Assembly: GCF_947488185.1 (NCBI RefSeq)
Contig: NZ_CANKYM010000003.1
Location: 818,873 to 882,872, forward strand
Reading direction: 5' to 3'
DNA from: an uncultured Roseobacter sp.
Lineage (GTDB): Bacteria > Pseudomonadota > Alphaproteobacteria > Rhodobacterales > Rhodobacteraceae
DNA length: 64,000 nt
This document shows, one piece after another, positions 1 to 8,061 of the stretch. Below the pieces are notes generated by a model that saw nothing but the letters and a program-made list of their open reading frames with translations, was not told where the DNA came from and ran no database searches. The position numbers and the translations under genes were made by a program. Position 1 is the stretch's first letter, and every line of letters starts with the position of its first letter.

Positions 1-1
1 C

Positions 2-427
2 GATCTGATCTGGTGTGCAGGTGCGCTCTACTTTCTTGGCATCACCGCGGGGCTGAAGACGTGGCGCGCTGCACTGGCGCCGGGCGGCGTCGTTGCCTTT
101 TCCGAACCTTGCTGGTTCACCGATGCCCGGCCCCGAAAAGCCGTCGACCTCTGGGCGGACGAATATCCTGCAATGACCGATGTTGCCGGGATCGACGCGC
201 AGGTGCAGGCTGCGGGATACACCACATTGGGCACCCGCAAGCTCTCCGCCGCGGCATGGGAAAACTACTACGGTTCCATGGACAAGCGGATCGCCGCACT
301 CTCACCTGGCGACACACCGGAAATGCAGCAGGTACTTGCAGAGGCGCGCCGGGAGGCGGATGTCTGGCGGGCGTATCCGGAAAGCTTTGGCTACCTGCTG
401 AGCGTGGTGCGTCCGAATGGGGTTTGA
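2..427 (+). CDS. Class I SAM-dependent methyltransferase, C-terminal fragment
   Basis: The reading frame is open from the window edge to a stop at 425-427, giving the last 141 residues of a protein whose start lies outside. The fragment carries an APGGVVAFSEP segment, which fits motif post-II/III of class I SAM methyltransferases (strand, Pro-Gly-Gly turn, strand), and an upstream DLIWCAGALYFLG stretch that fits the strand-4 region. It ends with helices typical of the Methyltransf_11/25 type. The substrate cannot be inferred. The stop overlaps the start of the next gene by 11 bases, so the two are probably co-transcribed. Confidence 0.7.
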   Translation, partial: DLIWCAGALYFLGITAGLKTWRAALAPGGVVAFSEPCWFTDARPRKAVDLWADEYPAMTDVAGIDAQVQAAGYTTLGTRKLSAAAWENYYGSMDKRIAALSPGDTPEMQQVLAEARREADVWRAYPESFGYLLSVVRPNGV

Positions 428-1187
428 CGCCGACCTGAACGCCTGCGCGGCACTGGTCCAACAGGGTGACGCCGACCGTTTTTCGGCCACCATGGCAAGC
501 CCGGTCTCGGCGCGCCGCATCCTCTTTCCGCTCTACGCCTTCAACATCGAAGTGTCGCGTGCGCCCTGGGTGACGCAGGAGCCGATGATCGCCGAGATGC
601 GCCTGCAATGGTGGCGGGATGCGCTGGAGGAGATCGCCGAAAGCCGCCCCGTGCGACGGCACGAGGTGGTCACGCCGCTGGCGGGTTTTCTGACGCCGGA
701 TCAGGCCCGCGCGCTGGACGGGCTGATCGCTGCCCGCCGCTGGGATATCGGCGCGGCCCCCTTCGAGGACGAAGCGGAGATGTGGCGCTATCTTGACGCC
801 ACGACAGGCACGCTCCTCTGGACCGCTGCGCAAGCCTTGGGTGCAGAAGCCGCCGAGGAAACCGCGTTCCGCAAAACCGCGCGCGCCGTGGCGCTGGCCA
901 ACTGGTTTCAGGCGTTGCCGGAGCTTGAAGCACGGGGCAAACGCCCGATGTACGATGGGCGGCCCGAAACCTTGGCAGTCTTGGCCAAAGCTGCGTTGGC
1001 TGACCTCAAAACGCAATCCATCCTCGGTAGCGCCTCACGTCTGGTTCTGCTCTCCGGTTGGCGTGCCCGTCACATTCTGAAAACCACCGCGCGCCAGCCC
1101 GGGCGCGTCGCCCGCGGCGCCCTCGTCACCCCGGCGCTGCAACGTAGTCTCACGCTGATCTGCGCCCGTCTGACCAAGCGTATCTGA
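417..1187 (+). CDS. Squalene/phytoene synthase family protein (NDUFAF6-like)
   Basis: A 256-residue all-helical protein. MRLQWWRDALEEI at about residues 60-72 corresponds to the first conserved helix of squalene/phytoene synthase-fold proteins. The full DxxxD prenyl-diphosphate motifs of true carotenoid or squalene synthases are not evident. This pattern is seen in NDUFAF6, the mitochondrial complex I assembly factor, and in its alphaproteobacterial relatives, so a role in respiratory-complex assembly is as likely as isoprenoid synthesis. No carotenoid gene is adjacent. The ATG overlaps the upstream methyltransferase gene by 11 bases. The fold assignment is fairly sure; the function is inference. 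Confidence 0.7.
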   Translation: MGFDADLNACAALVQQGDADRFSATMASPVSARRILFPLYAFNIEVSRAPWVTQEPMIAEMRLQWWRDALEEIAESRPVRRHEVVTPLAGFLTPDQARALDGLIAARRWDIGAAPFEDEAEMWRYLDATTGTLLWTAAQALGAEAAEETAFRKTARAVALANWFQALPELEARGKRPMYDGRPETLAVLAKAALADLKTQSILGSASRLVLLSGWRARHILKTTARQPGRVARGALVTPALQRSLTLICARLTKRI

Positions 1188-1231
1188 ATTCTTCTGACCT
1201 CAAATATCCCGGGTGAGGCGCAAACAGCGCC

Positions 1232-1246
1232 GAGGGCAGAGCCCTC
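1232..1246. terminator. Hairpin between convergent genes
   Basis: GAGGGC-AGA-GCCCTC is a perfect 6-bp stem with a 3-nt loop. It lies at the junction of the squalene/phytoene synthase-like gene and the convergent MFS gene, touching the MFS stop codon. No T tract follows on either strand, so the terminator call rests on stem and position only. Confidence 0.4.
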
Positions 1247-2468
1247 AAACCACCTGTGGTTTGGGCCGCATCACCAGCCAGATCAACGCGATTCCGGCGA
1301 GCACCAGGAAAGGGATCATGGCGAGGTTCACGGCGGCCCAACCCTCTTCGGCCGACCCGCCGGAGCAATTCATCAACCCGCCCGAGGCAAGCGAGGCCAG
1401 TGTAACCCCGCCAAAGACCAGCAGATCGTTCACTCCCTGCATGCGTCCGCGCTCATGCGGTTCATGTGCGCCCGCCAGCATGGTAGTGGCGCCGATGAAG
1501 CCAAAGTTCCAGCCCAGCCCGAGCAGGATGAGGGCGATAAAGAAATGCGCGAGCGCCACGCCGGACAGCGCCACGGCCCCGGCGGCACCGAGGATCAGCA
1601 GGCCAAGCCCCATGATCCGCTCTACCCCGAACCTGACGATCAGATGGCCGGTAAAAAATGACGGCGCGAACATCGCCAAAACATGGCCGGTAACGACGTT
1701 GGAGGCATCCGCCACCGCGAACCCACAGCCCACAACGGCCAGCGGCGTGGAGGTCATCACAAGGTTCATCAGCGCGTAGGACACCATCGCGCAGATCACG
1801 GCAACCGCGATGCGCGGTGTCTTCAATAATTCCATGACCGACCGTCCCCGCGGTGCCTCCGCCGAAGGTTTCGGCGGTTTGGGGATGTCGAGAAAGGCAA
1901 AGAGCAGCATGCCCAGCACGTTCAGCGCCATCGCCGCCATATAGACCGGGAAGAACCGCATGACCGTGGCATCGGGGTTTGCACTGGTCAGATAGCCAAC
2001 CAGCTGCGGCCCGATGATGGCCGACAGCAGCCCGCCTGCCATGACATAGGAAATTGCCTTGGGGCGAAAGCTGTCCGAGGCTGTATCAGCCGCGGCAAAT
2101 CGGAAAAAACCCTGAGAAGACATATAGATACCGGTCAGATAACTGCCGACCAGAAAGATCCAGAAGTTGTCCAGCGTCAGCGCATAGGCGCAAATGGCCG
2201 CACCGATCAACCCGCCAACGGCGCCGACGAGAAAGCCAGCGCGCCGCCCAAAACGCTGCATCAGGCCCGAGAGCCAGGGCGCGGTGGTCATCGACCCGAA
2301 GACGATCATCGAAATGGGTAATGTCGCAAGACAGGCGTTGACCGCCATCTGTTGTCCCGCCAATCCGCCAATCACAAAAATCATCGTGATCTGGCTGCCC
2401 AGAAACGCCTGCGCCATGACCAGAACCATCACATTGCGCTTGGCGCGACTATCATCTGTTGCGTGCAT
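1245..2468 (-). CDS. MFS transporter
   Basis: A 407-residue integral membrane protein with about twelve hydrophobic helices. It has an internal charged loop (LDIPKPPKPSAEAP) midway between two six-helix halves, which is the major facilitator superfamily layout. The ATG at 2468 is chosen because the protein from there opens with a short hydrophilic N-terminus (MHATDDSRAKRN) followed directly by the first membrane helix; upstream residues in the frame are Arg-rich and not membrane-like. It is probably a drug or metabolite exporter, but the substrate cannot be read. It is divergent from cobK across 75 bases that must hold both promoters. Confidence 0.85.
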   Translation of the reverse strand: MHATDDSRAKRNVMVLVMAQAFLGSQITMIFVIGGLAGQQMAVNACLATLPISMIVFGSMTTAPWLSGLMQRFGRRAGFLVGAVGGLIGAAICAYALTLDNFWIFLVGSYLTGIYMSSQGFFRFAAADTASDSFRPKAISYVMAGGLLSAIIGPQLVGYLTSANPDATVMRFFPVYMAAMALNVLGMLLFAFLDIPKPPKPSAEAPRGRSVMELLKTPRIAVAVICAMVSYALMNLVMTSTPLAVVGCGFAVADASNVVTGHVLAMFAPSFFTGHLIVRFGVERIMGLGLLILGAAGAVALSGVALAHFFIALILLGLGWNFGFIGATTMLAGAHEPHERGRMQGVNDLLVFGGVTLASLASGGLMNCSGGSAEEGWAAVNLAMIPFLVLAGIALIWLVMRPKPQVV

Positions 2469-2543
2469 GCGCCTTGGGTAATCTGCTTGCCGGGTCGGGG
2501 CAAGTCCCCTTGCCACCGGGGGCTTGTGGCCTAAAGTCGCGAT

Positions 2544-3287
2544 ATGAGAAATGCGGGTTCGATTCTGGTCATGGCGGGCGCGCGTGAGGCGCATGGCCTT
2601 GTATCCCGTCTTAAATCTCGTGGCCGCTCGGTTGTCGCCAGCCTGCCAGAGCCTGAACGGGTGTTTGAGCCTTTACCAGTGCCGACGCGGGTAGGGGCCT
2701 TTGAGGACAACGCGAGTTTCGAGGCCTGGGTAGACACGAACAACGTGGTCTGCGTGCTCGATGCCAGCCACGCCTTTGACGCGGAGGTCTCGCGTCGCGC
2801 CGCGCTTGTGTCGACACGTCTGAGCCTGCGGTATCTGCGGGTGTTGCGCCCGCCGTGGCGCGCCTCCGGGCAGGATTACTGGACGGACTACCGCACCGTG
2901 CGCAGGGCATCCGAAGACATCCCCGCGGGCGAGCGTGTGTTCAGCAATACCGGGCGGGCCTCCCTGCCGGAGTTCGAGACATTTGCCGGGCAGGTGCTGT
3001 TTCTGCGCCAGACCCAAGCCCAGACAGCGCCACCGCCCTATGACTTTGTGCGCTACGTCACCGGCACGCCGCCTTTCTCTCAGCACAGCGAAGAGGCGCT
3101 CTTTCAGACCCTGCGGATTTCGCGCCTGATCTGCCGCAACGTGGGCGGTTCGGCCAGCATCTCGAAACTGTTGGCCGCCCGGCGGCTGGGGCTTCGCGTG
3201 GCCATGGTTGCGCGGCCCGATCCGCCGACGGGCGTGCAGGTGGTTGAAACCGTGACCGAGGCGCTGGCCTGGGAAGCCGACGCATGA
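2544..3287 (+). CDS. cobK: Precorrin-6A reductase
   Basis: 247 residues matching the CobK/CbiJ family, which reduces precorrin-6A to precorrin-6B with NADPH in the corrin ring pathway to cobalamin. Family marks are the N-terminal nucleotide-binding segment with GAREAHGL (residues 12-19), the VLDASHAFDAEVSR segment equivalent to the DATHPFA motif, and YLRVLRPPWR. The gene is separated from other cob genes, at least within this window, and begins a tightly coupled run with the glycosylase and esterase genes (ATGA overlaps). Those neighbours have no role in B12 synthesis, so the coupling looks like genome compaction, not shared pathway. Confidence 0.88.
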   Translation: MRNAGSILVMAGAREAHGLVSRLKSRGRSVVASLPEPERVFEPLPVPTRVGAFEDNASFEAWVDTNNVVCVLDASHAFDAEVSRRAALVSTRLSLRYLRVLRPPWRASGQDYWTDYRTVRRASEDIPAGERVFSNTGRASLPEFETFAGQVLFLRQTQAQTAPPPYDFVRYVTGTPPFSQHSEEALFQTLRISRLICRNVGGSASISKLLAARRLGLRVAMVARPDPPTGVQVVETVTEALAWEADA

Positions 3288-3916
3288 GCGTTGGGCGGAT
3301 TATTGAAACCGACGCGGATGTGGCCGAAGGGGCTGCCTGGCTTGCCGGTCAGGATGACCGCCTGGCCCGCGCGCTAGAGGCGACTGGTCCTTTGCCGCTG
3401 CGCCGCAGGCCGGACGGGTTTGCACAATTGTTGAGTGCCATTGTCAGCCAGCAGGTCTCCACCGCCTCGGCCCGTGCGCTCTGGGCGCGGCTGGAGGAGG
3501 CGGACGCGACGGAGCCTGCCGCCGTTCAGGCCCTGAGCGCAGAGGCCTTGCGATCCCTGGGCCTCAGCCGTCAGAAGGCGCGCTACGCGCATGCGCTTGC
3601 CACAGCAGAGATCGACTTTGCTGCCCTCAGATCGGCACCTGATCAGGAGGTCATCCGGGTGCTGACCGGCGTCACCGGCATCGGTGTCTGGACCGCGGAA
3701 ATCTACGCCATGTTCTCGCTGGGCCGCGCGGATGTCTTTGCCCCCGGCGATCTTGCCCTGCAGGAAGCGGCGCGCCTTCTTTACGATCTGCCCGAGCGCC
3801 CGAAGGAACGGGCCTTGCGCGAGAAGGCGGAAAGCTGGTCGCCCTGGCGGTCGGTTGCAGCGCGGTTGCTCTTTGCGTACTACCGGGTGGCCAAACAGAG
3901 GGACGGGATCACATGA
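3284..3916 (+). CDS. DNA-3-methyladenine glycosylase, AlkA type (HhH-GPD)
   Basis: 210 residues of the HhH-GPD superfamily of base-excision glycosylases. The helix-hairpin-helix is at about 127-140 (LTGVTGIGVWTAEI). The catalytic aspartate is D156 in APGDLALQ, and the upstream SAIVSQQVS segment fits the family's conserved helix. The lysine of bifunctional glycosylase/lyases is absent from the hairpin (valine there), so it should be a monofunctional alkyl-base glycosylase. It is shorter than E. coli AlkA (282 residues) because the N-terminal TBP-like domain is missing, as in many alphaproteobacterial versions. Start overlaps the cobK stop (ATGA). Confidence 0.88.
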   Translation: MSVGRIIETDADVAEGAAWLAGQDDRLARALEATGPLPLRRRPDGFAQLLSAIVSQQVSTASARALWARLEEADATEPAAVQALSAEALRSLGLSRQKARYAHALATAEIDFAALRSAPDQEVIRVLTGVTGIGVWTAEIYAMFSLGRADVFAPGDLALQEAARLLYDLPERPKERALREKAESWSPWRSVAARLLFAYYRVAKQRDGIT

Positions 3917-4578
3917 CACGGGTTTTGAATGCAGGCCGCCGCGCGCCGGTGTCGGGGGATACGCGGTCTGTCGTGGTGTTTCTGCACGGCTACGGGGCCA
4001 ATGGCGCCGATCTTCTGGGCCTTGCGGACCCGCTGGCCGAACATCTGCCCGATACGCTCTTTGTGGCCCCCGATGCGCCCGAGGCCTGTGCCGGGGCGCC
4101 CATGGGATTTCAGTGGTTTCCGATCCCGTGGATCGATGGCTCGTCGGAAGAAGAGAGCATGCGCGGCATGATGCAGGCCATCGACGATCTCAATGCCTTT
4201 CTGGATGCGCTGATGGTCGATGAAGATGTGCTGCCCGAGCAGGTGGTGCTTTTTGGCTTTTCCCAGGGCACAATGATGGCGCTGCATGTGGCGCCGCGCC
4301 GCGAAGACGCGGTGGCCGGTGTGGTCGGCTTTTCCGGTCGATTACTGAGCCCCGAAACCCTTGCCGATGAAGTGGTCGTGCGCCCGCCGGTGCTTCTGGT
4401 GCATGGCGACGCCGATGATGTCGTGCCCCCGCAATCCCTGCCACAGGCCGCTGAAGCCCTGCAGGAAGCAGGCTGGCAGGACGTCTACGCCCATATCATG
4501 AAGGGTACCGGCCATGGCATCGCGCCGGATGGTCTGTCCGTGGCGCTCGCCTTCATGCGCGACAAGCTGGGGCTCTGA
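3913..4578 (+). CDS. Alpha/beta hydrolase, carboxylesterase/phospholipase family
   Basis: A 221-residue cytosolic hydrolase of the acyl-protein-thioesterase/EstB type (Abhydrolase_2). The oxyanion loop is in FLHGYGANG (23-31). The nucleophile S117 lies in GFSQG, D168 in HGDADDVVP, and H201 in GTGHGI. The FQWFPIPW segment is typical of the family. Likely substrates are short- to medium-chain esters or lysophospholipids. The ATG overlaps the glycosylase stop by 4 bases. A stop at 4576-4578 is followed 23 bases later by the convergent TetR gene. Confidence 0.85.
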   Translation: MTRVLNAGRRAPVSGDTRSVVVFLHGYGANGADLLGLADPLAEHLPDTLFVAPDAPEACAGAPMGFQWFPIPWIDGSSEEESMRGMMQAIDDLNAFLDALMVDEDVLPEQVVLFGFSQGTMMALHVAPRREDAVAGVVGFSGRLLSPETLADEVVVRPPVLLVHGDADDVVPPQSLPQAAEALQEAGWQDVYAHIMKGTGHGIAPDGLSVALAFMRDKLGL

Positions 4579-4601
4579 GCGCAGGCGGACAGCGGATCAG
4601 A

Positions 4602-5210
4602 TCACGGGTCTTCGATGTCAGCCGCCAGACCAGAACGGACCAGCACGGCTAGAAATTTGCGTGCGGCCCCTGCGTCCAGACCGCGGATCGTGTCTCTGGC
4701 GGTCAATGTGGCCAAACCATGCACGGACGCCCAGAGCAGGGTCAACCGCACCGCTTCCACGCCATTGTCATTTTTCACGCCCGCCACGCTGCGCAACATG
4801 GTCTGTAGTTCATCCTGCACCGTGAACAAGCGCCCATCATCCGGGGTCTGCACTGGGTAGCTGAAAAGCGCCCGCCATCGCTCCGGTTCGGCCCGTGCAA
4901 AATCGAAATAGGCTTCCGCCATGGCGGTGAGCTTTGTCTCCAGATTCGCATCGGTACTGGTCACAGCGGCGGCCAACGCCGCCTGCAAGAGGCGGGCAGA
5001 GCGCATGTTCACTTCGCGCACCACGCCGTCGATATGACCAAAAGCGTTGTAGAGCGCGCCCACCGAGCAGCCCGCGGCCTGCGCCAGCCCACGGGCAGAG
5101 AGCGCCTCATATCCCTTTTTCACAAGCAGCTGTTCTGCAGCATCACCACCTTTTCGTCGGATGTCGGCAAGGTTGCGATCGCGGCGTGACGTAACGTTCT
5201 TTTCTTCCAT
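4602..5210 (-). CDS. TetR family regulator of the divergent desaturase operon
   Basis: 202 residues with an N-terminal TetR helix-turn-helix (ARGLAQAAGCSVGALYNAF) and a C-terminal ligand-binding region. The ATG at 5210 is preferred; in-frame ATG 5255 and GTG 5228 lie inside operator palindromes. No clear Shine-Dalgarno precedes 5210, so the start is uncertain. It is divergent from a fatty acid desaturase, as are DesT-type TetR regulators that sense acyl-CoA saturation in pseudomonads. The half-site TGAAC here resembles published DesT sites as I remember them. A repressor of desaturase and autoregulator is the most natural reading, though inferred. Confidence 0.82.
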   Translation of the reverse strand: MEEKNVTSRRDRNLADIRRKGGDAAEQLLVKKGYEALSARGLAQAAGCSVGALYNAFGHIDGVVREVNMRSARLLQAALAAAVTSTDANLETKLTAMAEAYFDFARAEPERWRALFSYPVQTPDDGRLFTVQDELQTMLRSVAGVKNDNGVEAVRLTLLWASVHGLATLTARDTIRGLDAGAARKFLAVLVRSGLAADIEDP

Positions 5211-5213
5211 TGC

Positions 5214-5275
5214 GTGAACATCGTTCACAGAATCAGAATTGTCAAATATGAACATTGTTCATGAACTATGTTCAC
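5214..5275. promoter_or_regulatory. Three TetR-type operators in the tetR-desaturase gap
   Basis: Three inverted repeats share the form RTGAAC-N3-GTTCAY: GTGAACATCGTTCAC at 5214-5228, ATGAACATTGTTCAT at 5248-5262 and ATGAACTATGTTCAC at 5261-5275. The last two overlap by two bases, placing their centres 13 bp apart, and all lie in the divergent gap. The first abuts the TetR start codon; the last ends 25 bases before the desaturase ATG. They are the obvious binding sites for the adjacent TetR protein. Confidence 0.8.
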
Positions 5276-5300
5276 GATAAAGTCAGATAAAGGTGAGACG

Positions 5301-6392
5301 ATGCCAAGATTTGCAACTCCGGGTGGCTTCGCCCGTCAGGTCCGACAAAAAGGCCTCGACTATCTGCGCCTGCATGGCAACGGTCGCTATGCATCGCCCG
5401 GTCAGTGGGGCATGGCGGGTGTCTGGACCATTGCCTTCAGCGTTTCGACAGCGCTGCTGCTCACATCGCAGGGTCCAATGACGTTTCTTTGGTGTGCTGC
5501 CTGTGGTCTCTTTGCCTTCTTCGTGCTTGCCACACTCTGCCATGATGCGGCGCATGGGTCGCTGTCCCGTCATGGCTTTGTCAACCGGCTCGCCCTGACC
5601 CTGGGCTTTGGCATGTTCGGCGTGTCGGGCGCGCTTTGGCGGTGGCGGCATATCCGGCTGCACCACGTTTTCCCCAATGTCGAAGGAACCGACATCGACG
5701 GCGAGGGATCACGGCTGATCCGGCTGGCACCTTACGGGGACTGGCACCCGTGGCATCTCGCCCAGGCTTTCTATGCACCGTTCCTTTACGCGTTGGTCAT
5801 GGCGCATCTCGCTTGGGTCGAGGATTGGCAAAACCGCAAGATGGCGCGCCGCATGGCTGCCGAGCAGTTTGCAAATCCGATGGCGACGGTAGAGTTCCTT
5901 GCGGTCAAGGCCATCCATGCGCTGGTGGTTCTGGGTTTGCCATGGTGGTTCTTGAACCCGCCACTCTGGGCGCTGGCGCTGGGATACCTAGTCTACACCG
6001 GCGTTGCGTCGATCCTCTTTATTGTCATCGTGGCAGGATCGCACCTGGGTGAAGAGGCGGATTTTGTCTCTCCTGACGGTGACCGCATTCCCCACGATTG
6101 GGCCGAACACCAGCTGCGTACCTGTCTGGACTGGTCGCCCGAAAGCGGCGCTGCTGCAATGCTCTCTGGCGGATCCAACGCGCATACGGCACATCACCTC
6201 TTTCCACAGGTGGCCCACTGCCACAACGCGGCTCTGAGCAAGATTGTTTCTGAGGCTGCGGCAGATCACGGCCTGACCCACAACATCACCACTTTCGTAG
6301 GGCTGGTTTTCTCTCACCTCCGGCATCTGCATCACCTTGGCCGCCCACCTTCGGGCCGTCTCAACCCCTTACTGAAGGAAAAACAGTCATGA
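5301..6392 (+). CDS. Membrane fatty acid desaturase
   Basis: A 363-residue integral membrane di-iron desaturase that introduces a double bond into acyl chains. The three histidine boxes are HDAAH at 81-85, HIRLHH at 117-122 and HTAHH at 295-299, with membrane segments between. The ATG at 5301 has a Shine-Dalgarno (AAAGGTGAG, 5289-5297); the in-frame ATG at 5268 lies inside an operator and is rejected. The lipoprotein gene downstream overlaps it by 4 bases. Regulation by the divergent TetR is implied by the three operators. The class (acyl-lipid or acyl-CoA, and position of the double bond) cannot be read, and a carotenoid ketolase/hydroxylase-like activity is less likely. Confidence 0.88.
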   Translation: MPRFATPGGFARQVRQKGLDYLRLHGNGRYASPGQWGMAGVWTIAFSVSTALLLTSQGPMTFLWCAACGLFAFFVLATLCHDAAHGSLSRHGFVNRLALTLGFGMFGVSGALWRWRHIRLHHVFPNVEGTDIDGEGSRLIRLAPYGDWHPWHLAQAFYAPFLYALVMAHLAWVEDWQNRKMARRMAAEQFANPMATVEFLAVKAIHALVVLGLPWWFLNPPLWALALGYLVYTGVASILFIVIVAGSHLGEEADFVSPDGDRIPHDWAEHQLRTCLDWSPESGAAAMLSGGSNAHTAHHLFPQVAHCHNAALSKIVSEAAADHGLTHNITTFVGLVFSHLRHLHHLGRPPSGRLNPLLKEKQS

Positions 6393-6928
6393 AATCCTTG
6401 CCATCCCACATGCGTTTCATTGGCGCCATCATCGCACTTGCCCTGACCCTGACGGCCTGCACCGCCCCTTGGGGCGGGTGGGGCCCGCCCATCCCGGTTC
6501 AACCCAAACTCGCAGGCGCAAAGGGGTTGGATGTCTACGCAAGTCAGCCAGCGGAAATCCGACCACGCCTGAGGGGCAGGCGTGCCACCCAGATTCTGGT
6601 CTGGTTGAACGGGAAGAGCTATTACGACGCGGACTGCCAGATTTCAAACGATGCTTTTGAGCTCCGCTTTCCCAGCTTCACCGTACTGGAGTTGCCTGAT
6701 TATGGTAGGGCGTCCCCGCCAGCGACCGTGTCCTGCCGTGCGGGCGATCTCCGGGGGCAGACCGAACTCGCGGTGGTGAATATCTCGTCGGAGATCCGTC
6801 AACGCCGTTCAGGTCAGAGTGCGCTGCCGGGCGCACCGATGGTCACGGTCAATATCCCGCTCGGACGCGATGACCGTCCCGGTGACATCTGGGGCTACCC
6901 GACTGCGGTATGGGTCAACCTCCGCTAG
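6389..6928 (+). CDS. Predicted lipoprotein of unknown function
   Basis: 179 residues beginning with a signal peptide and lipobox LTAC, placing the lipidated cysteine at 24. The mature part is probably beta-rich, with a Gly/Trp/Pro segment just after the cysteine and a C-terminus ending in PTAVWVNLR. I do not recognise the family. The ATGA overlap with the desaturase stop suggests translational coupling and hence the same control by membrane fluidity or acyl signals. It converges on the AraC gene with a 4-base overlap of the 3' ends. In-frame Met8 is an alternative start. Confidence 0.7.
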   Translation: MKSLPSHMRFIGAIIALALTLTACTAPWGGWGPPIPVQPKLAGAKGLDVYASQPAEIRPRLRGRRATQILVWLNGKSYYDADCQISNDAFELRFPSFTVLELPDYGRASPPATVSCRAGDLRGQTELAVVNISSEIRQRRSGQSALPGAPMVTVNIPLGRDDRPGDIWGYPTAVWVNLR

Positions 6929-8061
6929 TCTTTGGCCGCCTTGCGATAGGTGCCCGGGCTTTGCCCCATGACCCGGTTGAACTCGGTATAGAAGTTCGAC
7001 CGGGTCAGGAAGCCGGCAGTCTCGCCCACGGCGCCGACCGGGTCGGATGTGCAATGCAGCAACCGTGCTGCCTCAGCCACGCGGAATTCGTTGATGAATT
7101 GCGAGACATTCTTGCCCCCGGTTCGGTTGATGGCCTCAGAAAGCGCCCGATCCGTCACGCCCAGCCGCCGCGCCAGACGGGTCAGCGACAGTTGCGGATC
7201 AACGAAGAGGCGGCTTTCTTCCAGAAAGGCGCGGGCCTTTTCCGCAATCTCCGCATCCTGGCTGTTTTGCTGGCTCTGCTTGGGCAGTGCATCGCCGCTG
7301 CGGATTGTCGCCGCAACCGCCACGCCCAGCGTGGCAATCATCACAAGACTGGCCAGCGACAGGAGCCAGCCGACGTTGGCACCCTCATTGCGGGCAAAAT
7401 CGATGGCAATCAGCGTGTCCATCACGCAGGTGATGACTAGCAGGCCAACCCCGATCAGGATCAAACGGCGCATGAACCCCACATGGGCCACCGCCAGCTG
7501 TGACAGACGGTCCGGTCCGCCGCGCCAGAGCCGCAGCAGCAGCAGCGCATAGATGGCGTAGCTGAGCCCGATCATCAGGTCGAGCGCCACCCGGACGTTC
7601 GGGACAGCGGCCACGACGGCTGTCGCAGCGGCAGCGCAGCAGAGATGCAACAGGAGCGCTGTTTGCAGGCGTGCCGCGCGGTCCGACAGAGCAAAGTACC
7701 CAAGATAGATCAGCGGTCCGATCCAGAATGGCAGCAGCCGCTGCACCACCAGCACCGCGTCGACCTGATAGGCAAATCGCAGCGCCACCAGGATCGTTTC
7801 CACCACGATCAACCCTGCAAGCGCCGCGAAAAGCGCCTTGGCAGGCCCCGGCAACCACGCCCTTGTCAGCACCATGACACCAAAAATCGCGGCCAATCCG
7901 GTCAGAAACAGGGGGAGGGGGACGGAAATCACAGGGGCGGGCCTGTCCTCAATTGCGTTGCGCTGTCCTAAAAGCCGTTTCAGGACAGTCAAGGCATTGC
8001 CTGAAAACGGGTCTTTGCTCAAGTCAGGATCATCGCAACACCAATTCATGAGGTCTGACAT
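6925..8061 (-). CDS. AraC family regulator with N-terminal membrane domain
   Basis: An N-terminal region of about seven hydrophobic helices is followed by a C-terminal AraC DNA-binding domain with two helix-turn-helices (SLTRLARRLGVTDRALSEAI and VGAVGETAGFLTRSNFYTEF) and the ending MGQSPGTYRKAAKD. This layout is found in membrane-anchored AraC sensors. From ATG 8061 it has 378 residues but then overlaps the start codon of the divergent hydrolase gene. A GTG at 7932 would give 335 residues starting at the first helix and would free 127 bases of regulatory DNA that contains repeated CTGTCCT sites. The domain call is sure; the start is not. Confidence 0.8.
   Translation of the reverse strand: MSDLMNWCCDDPDLSKDPFSGNALTVLKRLLGQRNAIEDRPAPVISVPLPLFLTGLAAIFGVMVLTRAWLPGPAKALFAALAGLIVVETILVALRFAYQVDAVLVVQRLLPFWIGPLIYLGYFALSDRAARLQTALLLHLCCAAAATAVVAAVPNVRVALDLMIGLSYAIYALLLLRLWRGGPDRLSQLAVAHVGFMRRLILIGVGLLVITCVMDTLIAIDFARNEGANVGWLLSLASLVMIATLGVAVAATIRSGDALPKQSQQNSQDAEIAEKARAFLEESRLFVDPQLSLTRLARRLGVTDRALSEAINRTGGKNVSQFINEFRVAEAARLLHCTSDPVGAVGETAGFLTRSNFYTEFNRVMGQSPGTYRKAAKD
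7943..7988. promoter_or_regulatory. Repeated CTGTCCT sites, candidate AraC operators
   Basis: CTGTCCT occurs at 7943-7949 and 7963-7969, exactly 20 bp apart (two helical turns, same face). An inverted copy AGGACAG lies at 7982-7988. The second and third form a dyad, CTGTCCTaAAA..TTTcAGGACAG. Direct repeats at about 20 bp are typical of AraC-family operators. They lie 72-117 bases before the hydrolase ATG, within the 5' end of the AraC gene if its start is 8061 and outside it if 7932 is used. Confidence 0.5.
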
